A stretch of 64,000 bases of DNA from Variovorax gracilis (GCF_030317115.1 NZ_JASZYF010000009.1:1-64000), one strand, 5' to 3'. Shown: positions 24,083 to 32,593, counted from the stretch's first letter. Program-made: numbers and translations. The notes: a model not told the origin generated them from the sequence alone.

Positions 24083-24673
24083 CTAGGGTCCGCCCGGCGC
24101 AGGGCCTGTGGCAGTGGCGGATTGCGCCCAGCGTTCCGCGCTGAGCCGGTAGAGGCAGCACCTCCTCAAGGCGCTGCCTTCCGGATAGGCGGGATGATCG
24201 AAGTCTTCGTTGGCGTTGGTCATTCCCACGCGTTCCATCACCGCGCGCGAAGGCAGGTTCAACCGCGTGGTGAACGAGACGATCTCCTCCAGGCCCAGGC
24301 GCCCGAAGCCGACCCGCAGCGCCGCCTTCGAACTCTCGGTCGCATAGCCCTTGCCCCAGTGCGCCCTGGCCAGCCGGTAGCCCAGCTCCACGCACGGCAT
24401 GAACGGAAGGGCTCTTCTGGGGATGGACAGGCCGATGAAACCGATGAAGGTGCCGGACTCTCGCAACTCCGCCGCCCAATTGCTCCAGCCCCGGTCGTCG
24501 ATGGCGCTTCGCCAGGCGTCGATGTCGCGATCGCTGCCCTCGCGCGACACGGTGCCGGCGAAGAAGCGCATGACCGCCGGATCCGCGTTCAGGGCGGCGT
24601 ACGGCTCGCGGTCCGAGTCGCGCCACTGACGCAGGATCAGCCGTTCGGTAGTGATTTCGATCGCCCTCGACAT
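24083..24673 (-). CDS. GNAT-family N-acetyltransferase (RimJ/RimL type)
   Basis: 196 residues. Starts I-E-I-T-T-E-R-L-I-L-R-Q-W, typical of RimJ/RimL-like acetyltransferases, with P-C-V-E-L-G-Y-R-L-A-R-A-H-W-G-K-G-Y-A-T-E-S (acetyl-CoA pyrophosphate loop R/Q-x-x-G-x-G/A region) and L-P-S-R-A-V-M-E-R-V-G-M. The ATG at 24673 gives the expected family N terminus; an ORF extension to 24778 adds 35 residues without family resemblance and overlaps the divergent promoter. Acceptor (protein N terminus, amino compound) unknown. Confidence 0.85.
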   Translation of the reverse strand: MSRAIEITTERLILRQWRDSDREPYAALNADPAVMRFFAGTVSREGSDRDIDAWRSAIDDRGWSNWAAELRESGTFIGFIGLSIPRRALPFMPCVELGYRLARAHWGKGYATESSKAALRVGFGRLGLEEIVSFTTRLNLPSRAVMERVGMTNANEDFDHPAYPEGSALRRCCLYRLSAERWAQSATATGPAPGGP

Positions 24674-24777
24674 GCGGCGATTGTGCTGGATCAGCCGGGT
24701 GGCGCTGGCGCCACATGCCTCTTGGCGGGATGATTCCGTGCAGGGCATCCGGCCTCGCTCTTGAAAGGACTGACGCA

Positions 24778-25407
24778 ATGAACATCGCTCGTACCGTGTC
24801 GCTCATCGGCCTGTCCATCGGATGGCTCGCGGCCTCGCAGGCCTTCGCCGCGACGCCGAGTTTCAGTTGCGCCAAGACTGACGGTGCAGCGGTCAAGGCG
24901 ATCTGCAGCGACGACACGCTGGCCGCCCTCGACCGCGAGACGGCTCGCCTGTACGGGCTCGCACGCGGCACGCCGGGCCTGAGTCTGAAGCGCAAGAACG
25001 AGTTGACGGCGATGCAGCGCGGATGGATCAAGGGCCGCGACGACTGCTGGAAGGCGAGCGACCTCAAGGCCTGCATCCGCGATGAATACGTCGGCCGCAT
25101 CGCCGAACTGCGCGCAGGCTACAAGGGCGCGCGCGGCAAGGGCGGCGTCAGCATCGGCCCGGTGGCGGTGACCTGCCCGGGCAGTCCTGCGATGAATGCG
25201 ACCTTCGTGAACGTCGAGCCGCCGCTGGCCTTTCTGGCCGGAGGCGACCGCAGCTTCGTCATGACCATTGCGCGATCGGGTTCCGGGGCCAGGTACACCG
25301 CGCAGTATCCGCAAGGCGAAGCGACCTTCTGGCAGAAGGGTCCAGAGGCCATCGTCCAACTGCCGGGAGACAAGGAGCAGACCTGCCGTGTCGGTCCGCT
25401 CGAATGA
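24778..25407 (+). CDS. LprI-like/MliC two-domain lysozyme inhibitor
   Basis: 209 residues with a Sec signal peptide ending A-S-Q-A-F-A. Residues ~25-100 resemble the LprI N-terminal domain (PF07007): F-S-C-A-K, A-I-C-S-D, L-D-R-E-T-A-R-L-Y, A-M-Q-R-G-W-I-K-G-R-D-D-C, L-K-A-C-I-R-D-E-Y, with four to five Cys. Residues ~125-209 resemble MliC (PF09864): T-C-P, A-T-F-V-N, F-V-M-T-I-A-R-S-G-S-G-A-R-Y-T-A, T-F-W-Q-K-G-P-E-A and a closing T-C-R-V. Both families are lysozyme inhibitors of the envelope. The stop overlaps the next start (a sensor kinase) by four bases. Start has no strong ribosome site, only GAAAGGA at 24763-24769. Confidence 0.8.
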   Translation: MNIARTVSLIGLSIGWLAASQAFAATPSFSCAKTDGAAVKAICSDDTLAALDRETARLYGLARGTPGLSLKRKNELTAMQRGWIKGRDDCWKASDLKACIRDEYVGRIAELRAGYKGARGKGGVSIGPVAVTCPGSPAMNATFVNVEPPLAFLAGGDRSFVMTIARSGSGARYTAQYPQGEATFWQKGPEAIVQLPGDKEQTCRVGPLE

Positions 25408-27401
25408 GCCGGCTTCATGGCTTTTCAAGTGATGCGATTCATAATGTTCCGGACCAGGCACACCCCGACCCAGTGGAACATCCCTCGCCGCTCACGACCC
25501 GATTCAGCACCGAAGAGCGATACCGCCTGCTCGTGGAGGCGGTCGCTGACTACGCCATCTACATGCTCGACGCCGAGGGCTTTATCGTCAGCTGGAACCC
25601 GGGCGCGCAGCGGCTCAAGGGTTACACCGAACAGGAGGTCGTAGGGCGGCACTTCTCCGTGTTCTACGAGCCGGACGACGTTCGCGACGGCCTGCCCGGC
25701 CGGGCGTTGGCGACCGCGGCCCGCGAGGGGCGCTACGAAGCGGAGGGCTGGCGCCGCAAGAAGGACGGCGGACGGTTCTGGGCGCAGGTCGTCGTGAACC
25801 CCGTCGTGGCCCGCGACGGCGAACTCCTTGGTTTCGCGAAGGTGACGCGCGACCTGACGGAAAGGCGTGCCGCCGAGGAGGCGCTGCGGCGCAGCGAGGA
25901 CCAGTTCCGGCTCCTGGTGCAGGCCGTGACCGACTATGCGATCTACATGCTCGACGTCAATGGCGTGATCACCAGCTGGAACGCGGGTGCGCAGCGAGCC
26001 AAGGGCTATGCGCCGCAAGAGGTCATCGGGACCTCCTTCTCGCGCTTCTACCGGCAAGAGGACCGGGACCGCGGCCTTCCCGCCAGGGCGCTCGCGACGG
26101 CTGCGGCCGAAGGCCGCTTCGAGGGAGAAGGCTGGCGCGTGCGAAAGGACGGCACCGAGTTCTGGGCCAACGTCGTCATCGACCCCATCTTCGGCGCGAA
26201 CGGCGTCCTCATCGGCTTCGCCAAGGTCACCCGCGACATCACCGAAAAGCGCAACGCGCAGCTCGCCCTCGAGCAGGCGAGGGAAGCACTGTTCCAGTCC
26301 CAGAAGCTCGACGCGATCGGGCAGCTCACCGGCGGCGTCGCACACGACTTCAACAACCTGCTGATGGTCGTCCTCACCAGCCTGGAGCTGTTGCGCCGGG
26401 GGCTGCCTGAAGACCAGCGGCTGCACCGCCTCCTCGACAACGCGGTGCAGGGCGCCAAGCGCGGGGTGTCGCTCACCCAGCGGATGCTCGCGTTCGCGCG
26501 CCGGCAGGAGCTGCGCCCCGTCAACGTCGATGTCGTTTCGCTCATCAGCGGCATGCGGGAAATGCTCGAGCGCACGCTGGGCCCGACGATTCGCATCGAT
26601 ACGAACTTCCCGGAGGCCTTGAGTCCGGTTCGGGTGGACCACAACCAGCTCGAGCTCGCCATCCTGAATCTCGCCGTCAATGCGCGCGACGCGATGCCCA
26701 ACGGTGGCTCGCTCACCATCGAGGCGAGCGAAGTGGAGGGCACGCCCGCGGACAAGCTCGCGCCAGGCCGGTACCTTCGGCTTTCGCTCGCCGACAGCGG
26801 CAGCGGGATGAATGCCGCCACGCTCTCGCGAGCCATCGAACCCTTCTTCACGACCAAGGGAGTCGGAAGGGGAACGGGCCTGGGCCTGCCCATGGTTCTC
26901 GGGCTGGCGATCCAGTCGGGCGGCAAGTTCGCGCTGGAGAGCTCCGAGGGCGTCGGCACAAGTGCCTTGCTCTGGCTGCCGGTCTCGACCGAGGACAGTC
27001 CACCGATGCCCGCTCCAGCGCTTGCGTCGGAAGTCCGGGGCAAGGTGGCCGCGCGCCTGATCGTGGCTGTCGACGATGACGCCCTGGTGCTTGCCGGCAC
27101 GGCGTCCATGCTGGAGGATCTGGGTCATTCGGTGATGTGCGCCGGCAGCGCGACGGAAGCGCTGGATCTGGTTCGGCGCACGCCGGGCATCGGCATGGTC
27201 GTCTCCGACCAGGTGATGCCGGGCATGACCGGCGCCCAGTTGTTCGAGGTGTTGCGTGCCGAGCGGCCCGAACTGTCGCTCATCCTCGCATCCGGCTACG
27301 CCGACCTGCCCGCCGATCTGGGACCGCTGACGTTGCGGCTCGCCAAGCCATTCGACCAGGCGCAACTTGCCGAGGCGATTTTCCGGGCGACGATGGCCTG
27401 A
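25404..27401 (+). CDS. PAS-PAS hybrid histidine kinase with C-terminal receiver
   Basis: 665 residues, no membrane segment, so a cytosolic sensor. Two tandem PAS/PAC units (about residues 36-160 and 165-290) are near-duplicates of each other (both contain D-Y-A-I-Y-M-L-D and F-A-K-V-T-R-D). HisKA follows with the phospho-acceptor in L-T-G-G-V-A-H-D-F-N-N-L-L, then HATPase with N-A-R-D-A-M-P-N-G-G, D-S-G-S-G-M and G-T-G-L-G-L-P-M-V, and a receiver domain with D-D-D and phospho-Asp in V-V-S-D-Q-V-M-P-G-M. The H-D-F-N-N-L-L type is common in stress/light/redox sensors of proteobacteria. ATGA overlap with the lysozyme inhibitor gene. The output partner is not encoded nearby. Confidence 0.9.
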   Translation: MSRLHGFSSDAIHNVPDQAHPDPVEHPSPLTTRFSTEERYRLLVEAVADYAIYMLDAEGFIVSWNPGAQRLKGYTEQEVVGRHFSVFYEPDDVRDGLPGRALATAAREGRYEAEGWRRKKDGGRFWAQVVVNPVVARDGELLGFAKVTRDLTERRAAEEALRRSEDQFRLLVQAVTDYAIYMLDVNGVITSWNAGAQRAKGYAPQEVIGTSFSRFYRQEDRDRGLPARALATAAAEGRFEGEGWRVRKDGTEFWANVVIDPIFGANGVLIGFAKVTRDITEKRNAQLALEQAREALFQSQKLDAIGQLTGGVAHDFNNLLMVVLTSLELLRRGLPEDQRLHRLLDNAVQGAKRGVSLTQRMLAFARRQELRPVNVDVVSLISGMREMLERTLGPTIRIDTNFPEALSPVRVDHNQLELAILNLAVNARDAMPNGGSLTIEASEVEGTPADKLAPGRYLRLSLADSGSGMNAATLSRAIEPFFTTKGVGRGTGLGLPMVLGLAIQSGGKFALESSEGVGTSALLWLPVSTEDSPPMPAPALASEVRGKVAARLIVAVDDDALVLAGTASMLEDLGHSVMCAGSATEALDLVRRTPGIGMVVSDQVMPGMTGAQLFEVLRAERPELSLILASGYADLPADLGPLTLRLAKPFDQAQLAEAIFRATMA

Positions 27402-27432
27402 GGCCTGGCCCTCATAGAAATGGATGTGATCA

Positions 27433-27846
27433 ATGGACGACGACCTCGACGCACGAATCCGCTCAGGCAAGGCCCTGAGCGAATCGATGGGCAATTTCCA
27501 CGTGACCGGATGGGATGCTGACCGCAAGGTGCTGAAGGCTGCGTTCACGGTTCGGCGCGAGTACTGCCACACGAACGGCACGATCGCCCAGGGCGGCTTC
27601 ATCACGGCCTGGCTCGACGCGGCGATGGCGCACGCGGTGATTCACGACACCGGGCATGCGCAGACGGTCTTCAGCCTGGAGATCAAGGTCAGCTTCTACG
27701 AAAAAGTGGGGCCGGGCGAAGGCCGGGTCGAGGGGCGCGTGATCCGGCGTGGCAAGCGGGTGACCTTTCTCGAGGCCGCGCTCTACAACCCGGACGGCAA
27801 GTTGGCGGCGGAAGCCACTTCGACCGGAATACTGGCCGACCTCTAG
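27433..27846 (+). CDS. PaaI-family thioesterase
   Basis: 137-residue hot-dog protein. The motif H-T-N-G-T-I-A-Q-G-G-F-I-T-A-W-L-D-A-A-M-A matches the PaaI/YbgC-like acyl-CoA thioesterase helix with the catalytic H-x-G...G-G and Asp; the strand V-F-S-L-E-I-K-V-S-F-Y-E-K-V follows. Cytoplasmic; hydrolyses an acyl- or aryl-CoA. 31 bp after the kinase gene, convergent with the SMP-30 gene. No pathway link is visible. Confidence 0.88.
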   Translation: MDDDLDARIRSGKALSESMGNFHVTGWDADRKVLKAAFTVRREYCHTNGTIAQGGFITAWLDAAMAHAVIHDTGHAQTVFSLEIKVSFYEKVGPGEGRVEGRVIRRGKRVTFLEAALYNPDGKLAAEATSTGILADL

Positions 27847-27859
27847 GAGCGCGCGGGCG

Positions 27860-28798
27860 TCAAGCTGCACTCGAGCCAGCGAGGGCTCCATGCAGCTTCA
27901 TCCCCGGCACATCCAGCGTCGTGCGCAGGATCGTCCCGGTCGTGGACTCGGTGCAGTAGAGCACCTTGCGTTCCGGTCCGCCGTAGGCGAGGTTCGTCAG
28001 CGACATGCCTTCGACGCTCCGCAGGACGATCACCGGCTCCGAGCGATGGTTCAGCACCCAGACGTACCCGAGGCCGGGGTTGGCCACGAGCAGGCAACCC
28101 GCATCATCCATGGCTAGCCCGTCGGGCCCGCTCGGTCCGTAGGAGGTGAAGAACTGGCCGACCTTCGCCACGCTGCCGTCCTGCATCAGAGGCACCCGCC
28201 ATATGCAGTTGCCCCGCGTCGCGGCAACGTAGAGCACGCGCTCGTCCGGTGAAAGCGCGACGCCGTTCGGGCTCGGCACGTTGTGCAGCAGCAGGTCGAG
28301 GCGGCCGTCCGGCGCGAGCCGGTAGACGCGACCCGTGGGCTCGTGCATTCCGCTCTGGCCCTGGTCCGTGAAATAGAGGTGGCCGCGCGAATCGAAGATC
28401 AGGTCGTTCACGCCGCGGAAGCGCTCGCTGTTGCGTCGCTCCAGGTAGGGCCGCACCACGCCGCTGACCACATCGAGCGCCATCAGCCCGTTCTTGTAGT
28501 CGGTGATGACGAGCGTGCGTTCGCCGGCGAATTTCATGCCGTTGGGCTCGCCGTCGAACTCGGCCACCAGTTCCCAGTCGCCGGCAGGGTCGATGCGGAA
28601 GATCCGTCCCCACGGGATGTCGGTCACATACAGGTTCCCGGCCGCATCGAAGACCGGCCCTTCGAGAAAGCTGTCGACGGGCGCTCCGCCTCGGTTCGCG
28701 TCGGCCCAGGCCGAGCGCTGCCCCGTTCGCCGAAAGCGCTCCGGCATGCGGGTGAAGACATCGAGATCGCGAACATCGGGCGGGCGCAGCAGCAGCAT
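27860..28798 (-). CDS. SMP-30/gluconolactonase-family lactonase
   Basis: 312 residues of a six-bladed propeller. The metal ligands of the family are recognisable: Glu in F-L-E-G-P-V-F-D, Asn in S-P-N-G-V-A-L-S-P-D-E and Asp in S-G-P-D-G-L-A-M-D. These enzymes hydrolyse sugar-acid or hydroxy-acid lactones. Last gene of a leftward operon with an aldolase, a dehydrogenase and two Bug proteins, so it may open a lactone made in that pathway. The start at 28798 is the first Met that keeps the family N terminus; 29 bp separates it from the upstream gene. Confidence 0.86.
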   Translation of the reverse strand: MLLLRPPDVRDLDVFTRMPERFRRTGQRSAWADANRGGAPVDSFLEGPVFDAAGNLYVTDIPWGRIFRIDPAGDWELVAEFDGEPNGMKFAGERTLVITDYKNGLMALDVVSGVVRPYLERRNSERFRGVNDLIFDSRGHLYFTDQGQSGMHEPTGRVYRLAPDGRLDLLLHNVPSPNGVALSPDERVLYVAATRGNCIWRVPLMQDGSVAKVGQFFTSYGPSGPDGLAMDDAGCLLVANPGLGYVWVLNHRSEPVIVLRSVEGMSLTNLAYGGPERKVLYCTESTTGTILRTTLDVPGMKLHGALAGSSAA

Positions 28799-28827
28799 GG
28801 TGGGTCTCCTGTGGGTTCGCAGCCCGG

Positions 28828-29808
28828 CTATTGTTTCTCGACCTTGGCGGCCGCGGCCACCGCGCTCCACAACTGGGTGTTGTCGCGCAGCATCTTCGTG
28901 AAGGCCTCGCCCGACACCACCGAAGGCACCGAGCCGAGATCGGCGGAGAACTTCTGCACGTCCGGGCTTGCCATGGCGGCCGCGACTTCCTTCTGCAATC
29001 GCTGCATCACCGGCGCGGGCGTTCCCTTCGGCGCCCACAGGCCCGTGAAGTTGATGACGCTGTAGCCCTTGATGCCGGCCTCGGCGAAGGTCGGCACATC
29101 CGGCAAGGCCGCCAGGCGTTTGTCGCCGCTGATGCCCAGCAGCCGAACCTTGCCGCCCTTGACCTGGCCCATCACGCCGGGCGTCGATGCGATCTGGAAA
29201 TCGATGGTGCCGGACAACAAAGCCAGCGTGGCCTCGCCCGCGCCCTTGAACGGAACGTGGGTGACATCGATCTTCGCCGTGCTGGCCAGTGCCTCGGTCG
29301 AGAAGTGCGGCGTCGTTCCGGCGCCGCCGGTGCCGTAGTTGAGCTTGCCGGGGTTCGACCTGGCGTAGCCGATGAGGTCCGACAAGGTCTTGAAGCGGGA
29401 ATCCGCGCCGACCACCAGGGCCATCGGGGCGAAGTTGAAGGCGGCCACAGGGACCAGGTCTCGCTCATGATCGAAGGGCAGCTTGTTGAAGACGTGCGGC
29501 AGGATCGAGTAGGTCGTGTCGTTCGCCATCAGGGTGTAGCCGTCCGGCGCCGCCTTGGCGACCTGCTGCGCACCGATGGTTCCGGTTGCGCCGGCCTTGT
29601 TCTCGACGAAGAAGCTCTGGCCGGTCTGTTCGGTGAGCTTCTGTGCCACGCGGCGCGTCACCTGGTCCACCGCGCCTCCTGGCGGATACGGAACGACGAT
29701 GCGGACCGGCTTGGAAGGGAAGTCAGCCTGCGCGAAGGCGGTTCCGGCAGCGGCGCACAGCGCCGCCGCACCGAGTGCGGCCCGCATGGCCTTGCTTGAA
29801 ATGCTCAT
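28828..29808 (-). CDS. Bug/TctC-family tripartite tricarboxylate solute-binding protein
   Basis: 326 residues with a Sec signal (cleavage after A-F-A). Core motifs: P-S-K-P-V-R-I-V-V-P-Y-P-P-G-G-A-V-D, V-E-N-K-A-G-A-T-G-T-I-G, A-K-A-A-P-D-G-Y-T-L, Y-S-I-L-P, T-H-V-P-F-K-G-A-G-E-A and L-P-D-V-P-T-F-A-E-A-G. The Y-P-P-G-G and F/Y-K-G motifs line the carboxylate-binding cleft. No TctA/TctB permease genes are nearby, as is usual for the expanded Bug families of Burkholderiales. Ligand is probably an organic acid related to the adjacent aldolase/dehydrogenase. Confidence 0.92.
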   Translation of the reverse strand: MSISSKAMRAALGAAALCAAAGTAFAQADFPSKPVRIVVPYPPGGAVDQVTRRVAQKLTEQTGQSFFVENKAGATGTIGAQQVAKAAPDGYTLMANDTTYSILPHVFNKLPFDHERDLVPVAAFNFAPMALVVGADSRFKTLSDLIGYARSNPGKLNYGTGGAGTTPHFSTEALASTAKIDVTHVPFKGAGEATLALLSGTIDFQIASTPGVMGQVKGGKVRLLGISGDKRLAALPDVPTFAEAGIKGYSVINFTGLWAPKGTPAPVMQRLQKEVAAAMASPDVQKFSADLGSVPSVVSGEAFTKMLRDNTQLWSAVAAAAKVEKQ

Positions 29809-29840
29809 TGAATGTCTCCTGATGAATCGGATCAGCGCTG

Positions 29841-30767
29841 TCAGGCAGTCGCCTGCTGCCTCGCCAGAACGTCGAGTGCGTTCTTCGCTGCGGCGACCCC
29901 CATGTTCACGTAGGCATCGCTGGTCACGCCACCGATGTGCGGGCTGAGCACGAATCCCTTCTCGCCCTGGAAAGGATGCCCGGAGACCATGGGCTCGACC
30001 GCGAAGCTGTCCAGTCCCGCAGCCATCACGTGGCCCGAGCGAACGGCGGCAAGAAGCGCGTCCTCGTCGACCAGGCCACCGCGTGCCGTATTGATCAGGA
30101 TCACGCCGCGACGCGTCTTTGCCAGCGTCTGCGCGTTCACCATCTTGCGGTTGTCTTCCGTCAGGGGGCAATGCAGGGAGATCACGTCGGCTTCACGCCA
30201 GATCGTTGGCATGTCCACCAGTTCCAATCCTTCGGGAGCGTTCGTGGCAAACGGATCGAAGCCGATCACACGCATGCCGAGGGCACCGGCCATGCGTGCA
30301 AAACGCAGTCCGATCGCGCCAAGCCCGACCAGCCCCACGGTGCGGCCGTTGAGTTCAAGGCTCTTGTGCGTGGCCTTGTCCCAATGCCCGCCGTGCATGC
30401 GCGCGTCGAGGGCAACGACCGACTTCGCGCAGGCGAGCATCAGTGCCAGTGCCTGCTCGGCCACGGCCGCGGCATTGGCGCCGGCGGCGGCGACCACTTC
30501 GATGCCTCGCTCCCCGGCGGCGGCCTTGTCGATCGTGTCGGTGCCGCTGCCGTGCTTGGAGATCACGCGCAGGGAGGGCGCCGCATCCATGGCCGCCGCA
30601 CCGACCTTGCTGTAGCGCACGATGATCGCGGCGGGGTCGTGGCGCTCGCAGAGCGCCACCACATCGGCCTCGCTCGGCGCCTTGCCGGCGAAGACCACCT
30701 CGTGTCCGCGCAGGAGTTCGAGTGCCTGGGGCGCCAGGTCCGCGCCGGTGACGAGAACCGTGCTCAC
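29841..30767 (-). CDS. D-isomer-specific 2-hydroxyacid dehydrogenase
   Basis: 308 residues. NAD-binding V-G-L-V-G-L-G-A-I-G-L-R, and the three catalytic positions Arg in I-N-T-A-R-G-G, Glu in D-S-F-A-V-E-P and His in L-S-P-H-I-G-G. It interconverts a 2-keto acid and a D-2-hydroxy acid. Starts with GTG at 30767, overlapping the aldolase stop by four bases (GTGA), so the two are translated in a coupled way. Together with the RraA-type aldolase this suggests breakdown of a 4-hydroxy-2-keto-dicarboxylate-like acid. Confidence 0.9.
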   Translation of the reverse strand: MSTVLVTGADLAPQALELLRGHEVVFAGKAPSEADVVALCERHDPAAIIVRYSKVGAAAMDAAPSLRVISKHGSGTDTIDKAAAGERGIEVVAAAGANAAAVAEQALALMLACAKSVVALDARMHGGHWDKATHKSLELNGRTVGLVGLGAIGLRFARMAGALGMRVIGFDPFATNAPEGLELVDMPTIWREADVISLHCPLTEDNRKMVNAQTLAKTRRGVILINTARGGLVDEDALLAAVRSGHVMAAGLDSFAVEPMVSGHPFQGEKGFVLSPHIGGVTSDAYVNMGVAAAKNALDVLARQQATA

Positions 30768-31453
30768 AGCGTCTCTCCTTCCTTGAGGACGCCGGCGGCG
30801 CGCAGTGCGCCGTCGAGCCACGAGGCTGCCGTGTTGCCTTCCTTGATTGCCGCGATGCGCTTGGCTTCGTCCTGCACCTTCTTGCGTGCCGCGCCGACCA
30901 GCGACGCGATCTTCTCGCGCTCGACGACCATCACGCCGTCGCCGTCGCCGATGACGAAGTCGCCGGCGCGCACCGTCACCCCGCCGACGGTCACCGGATG
31001 CCCGATGCGGCCGCCGATGTTCTTGGTCGGCCCGTTCGGATTCGTTCCGACCGAGAAGACCGGATAGTCCATCTCCTCGATCTCCAGGCTGTCGCGCACC
31101 GCGCCGTCCACCACGACGCCGGCAATGCCGCGCTGGCGGCACGCGGTCATCATGATGGTGCCCATGAGCGCCGAGGTCTGGTCCGCCTTGCCGTCGATGA
31201 CGAGGACGTCACCGGGCTTCGCCAGCGCGATCGCCGCATGGATCATGAGGTTGTCGCCCGGCCGCACTTCGACGGTCAGGGCCGGGCCGGCGACCTTCAT
31301 GCGGCTGCGCAGGGGCTTGATCCGGCCATGCAAGGCGCCGCGTCGGCCGGCCACGTCGGCAAGGATCGCCGGCTGGAATTCGGAGGCCTGCTTGACGATG
31401 TCGGCGGGAACGCGCTCGAAGTCGCGAATGATCTCGGGAAGGGGGTGGCTCAT
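30764..31453 (-). CDS. RraA-like 4-hydroxy-4-methyl-2-oxoglutarate/CHA aldolase
   Basis: 229 residues of the RraA/HMG-CHA aldolase superfamily. Seen: P-A-I-L-A-D-V-A-G-R-R-G, the G-D-N-L-M-I-H-A-A-I pattern, K-P-G-D-V-L-V-I-D and G-V-V-V-D-G-A-V-R-D, where Arg and Asp are the substrate and Mg-binding residues of characterised pyruvate aldolases. Regulator-type RraA proteins lack this catalytic context, so an aldolase or oxaloacetate decarboxylase is favoured. First enzyme gene after the Bug gene at 31503 in the operon. Confidence 0.85.
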   Translation of the reverse strand: MSHPLPEIIRDFERVPADIVKQASEFQPAILADVAGRRGALHGRIKPLRSRMKVAGPALTVEVRPGDNLMIHAAIALAKPGDVLVIDGKADQTSALMGTIMMTACRQRGIAGVVVDGAVRDSLEIEEMDYPVFSVGTNPNGPTKNIGGRIGHPVTVGGVTVRAGDFVIGDGDGVMVVEREKIASLVGAARKKVQDEAKRIAAIKEGNTAASWLDGALRAAGVLKEGETL

Positions 31454-31502
31454 GATGGGTCTCTTTCGGTGGAGGGAGGTAGAGAAGACAAGGGGAAGTG
31501 GG

Positions 31503-32486
31503 TCAGTCGACCTTGGCGCCGGAGTCCTTGACGACCTTGCCCCAGCGAACGATGTCGTCCTGGATCAGCTTGCCGAACTGCTCGGGCGTGCCGCCCAGCA
31601 CGTCCGCGCCCTGGCCTTCGAGCTTCTTGCGCACGTCGGCGTCCTGCAAAGCCTTGTTGAAGGCGACATTGAGCTTCGCCACGGCGTCCTTCGGCATGGA
31701 TGCCGGCCCGGCAATGCCGAACCACGTCACTGCCTCGAAGCCCTTGAAGCCGGACTCCGAGATGGTGGGCACGTTGGGCAGGTCGTTGACGCGCTTGTCC
31801 GAGGTGACCGCGATCGCCCGCATCTTGCCGCTGCGGATGTGGCCGATGAGGGTCGGGACCGACGACATGTAGAGCTGGATCTGCCCGCCGATCAGGTCGG
31901 TCGCGCCCTGTGCCGCTCCCTTGTAGGGCACATGCGTGAACTTCACGCCCGCGACTTTCTGGAACTGCTCGACGGCCAGGTGGGCCACCGTGCCGCTGCC
32001 GGAGCTGGCGTAGTTGATCGAATCGGGCTTGGCCTTGCCGGCGGCGATCACGTCGGCCAGCGTCTTGTAGGGCGAGTCGGCCGCGACGACCAGCACCAGC
32101 GGCGAGCTTGCGACCAGCCCGACCGGCGCCAGGTCCTTCTGCGGGCTGTAGGGCAGCTTCGAGTACAGCGTCGGATTGATCGCCAGATTGCTGGTCTGCC
32201 CGAGCACGATGGTGTAGCCATCCGGTGCCGACTTGGCGGCCGCGTCGACGCCGAGGTTGCCGCCCGAGCCGGGCTTGTTGTCGACGATCAGCGTCCAGCC
32301 CTGCTGGGTCGCGACCTTGGTCGCCACTTCGCGTGCGATGGCATCGGTGCCGCCGCCGGCCGGGAAGGGCACGATGAGCTTGATCGGCCGCGAGGGATAG
32401 GCCTGCGCGAAGGCGGCGCAGCTGGCGACGGATGCGACGACGAGCAGCGCGGCGCGGCGCGAAAGTTCGAGCTTCAGGATGGTCAA
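31503..32486 (-). CDS. Bug/TctC-family solute-binding protein
   Basis: 327 residues with a signal peptide (A-S-C-A-A-F-A-Q-A). Motifs: Y-P-S-R-P-I-K-L-I-V-P-F-P-A-G-G-G-T-D, V-D-N-K-P-G-S-G-G-N-L-G, A-A-K-S-A-P-D-G-Y-T, V-P-Y-K-G-A-A-Q-G and L-P-N-V-P-T-I-S-E-S-G. An in-frame ATG at 32588 would place 34 extra residues in front of the signal peptide and cross the promoter; the TTG at 32486 with GGAGA five bases upstream is preferred. First gene of the leftward operon, divergent from an IclR gene that probably controls it. Confidence 0.9.
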   Translation of the reverse strand: MTILKLELSRRAALLVVASVASCAAFAQAYPSRPIKLIVPFPAGGGTDAIAREVATKVATQQGWTLIVDNKPGSGGNLGVDAAAKSAPDGYTIVLGQTSNLAINPTLYSKLPYSPQKDLAPVGLVASSPLVLVVAADSPYKTLADVIAAGKAKPDSINYASSGSGTVAHLAVEQFQKVAGVKFTHVPYKGAAQGATDLIGGQIQLYMSSVPTLIGHIRSGKMRAIAVTSDKRVNDLPNVPTISESGFKGFEAVTWFGIAGPASMPKDAVAKLNVAFNKALQDADVRKKLEGQGADVLGGTPEQFGKLIQDDIVRWGKVVKDSGAKVD

Positions 32487-32536
32487 GGTTGTCTCCGGTT
32501 CGTGATCTGTGTTCGGGCCTCTCCAGGCTTGGACGG

Positions 32537-32565
32537 ACTGTAGATTTGCGTTCCGATACGTACAA
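32537..32565 (-). promoter_or_regulatory. Promoter of the Bug-aldolase-dehydrogenase operon
   Basis: Minus strand: -35 TTGTAC (32565-32560), 17-bp spacer, -10 TACAGT (32542-32537), about 50 bp before the TTG start at 32486. The inverted repeat GTTCCG (32550-32555)/CGGAAC (32581-32586) brackets the -35 region and may be an IclR-type operator. Confidence 0.4.
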
Positions 32566-32593
32566 TGGGGTTGCACCAGACGGAACATGACCC

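Noticed and set aside
30764..31453. RraA as an RNase E regulator
   Set aside because: The D-G-A-V-R-D and G-D-N-L motifs and the operon with a hydroxyacid dehydrogenase fit the aldolase branch better.
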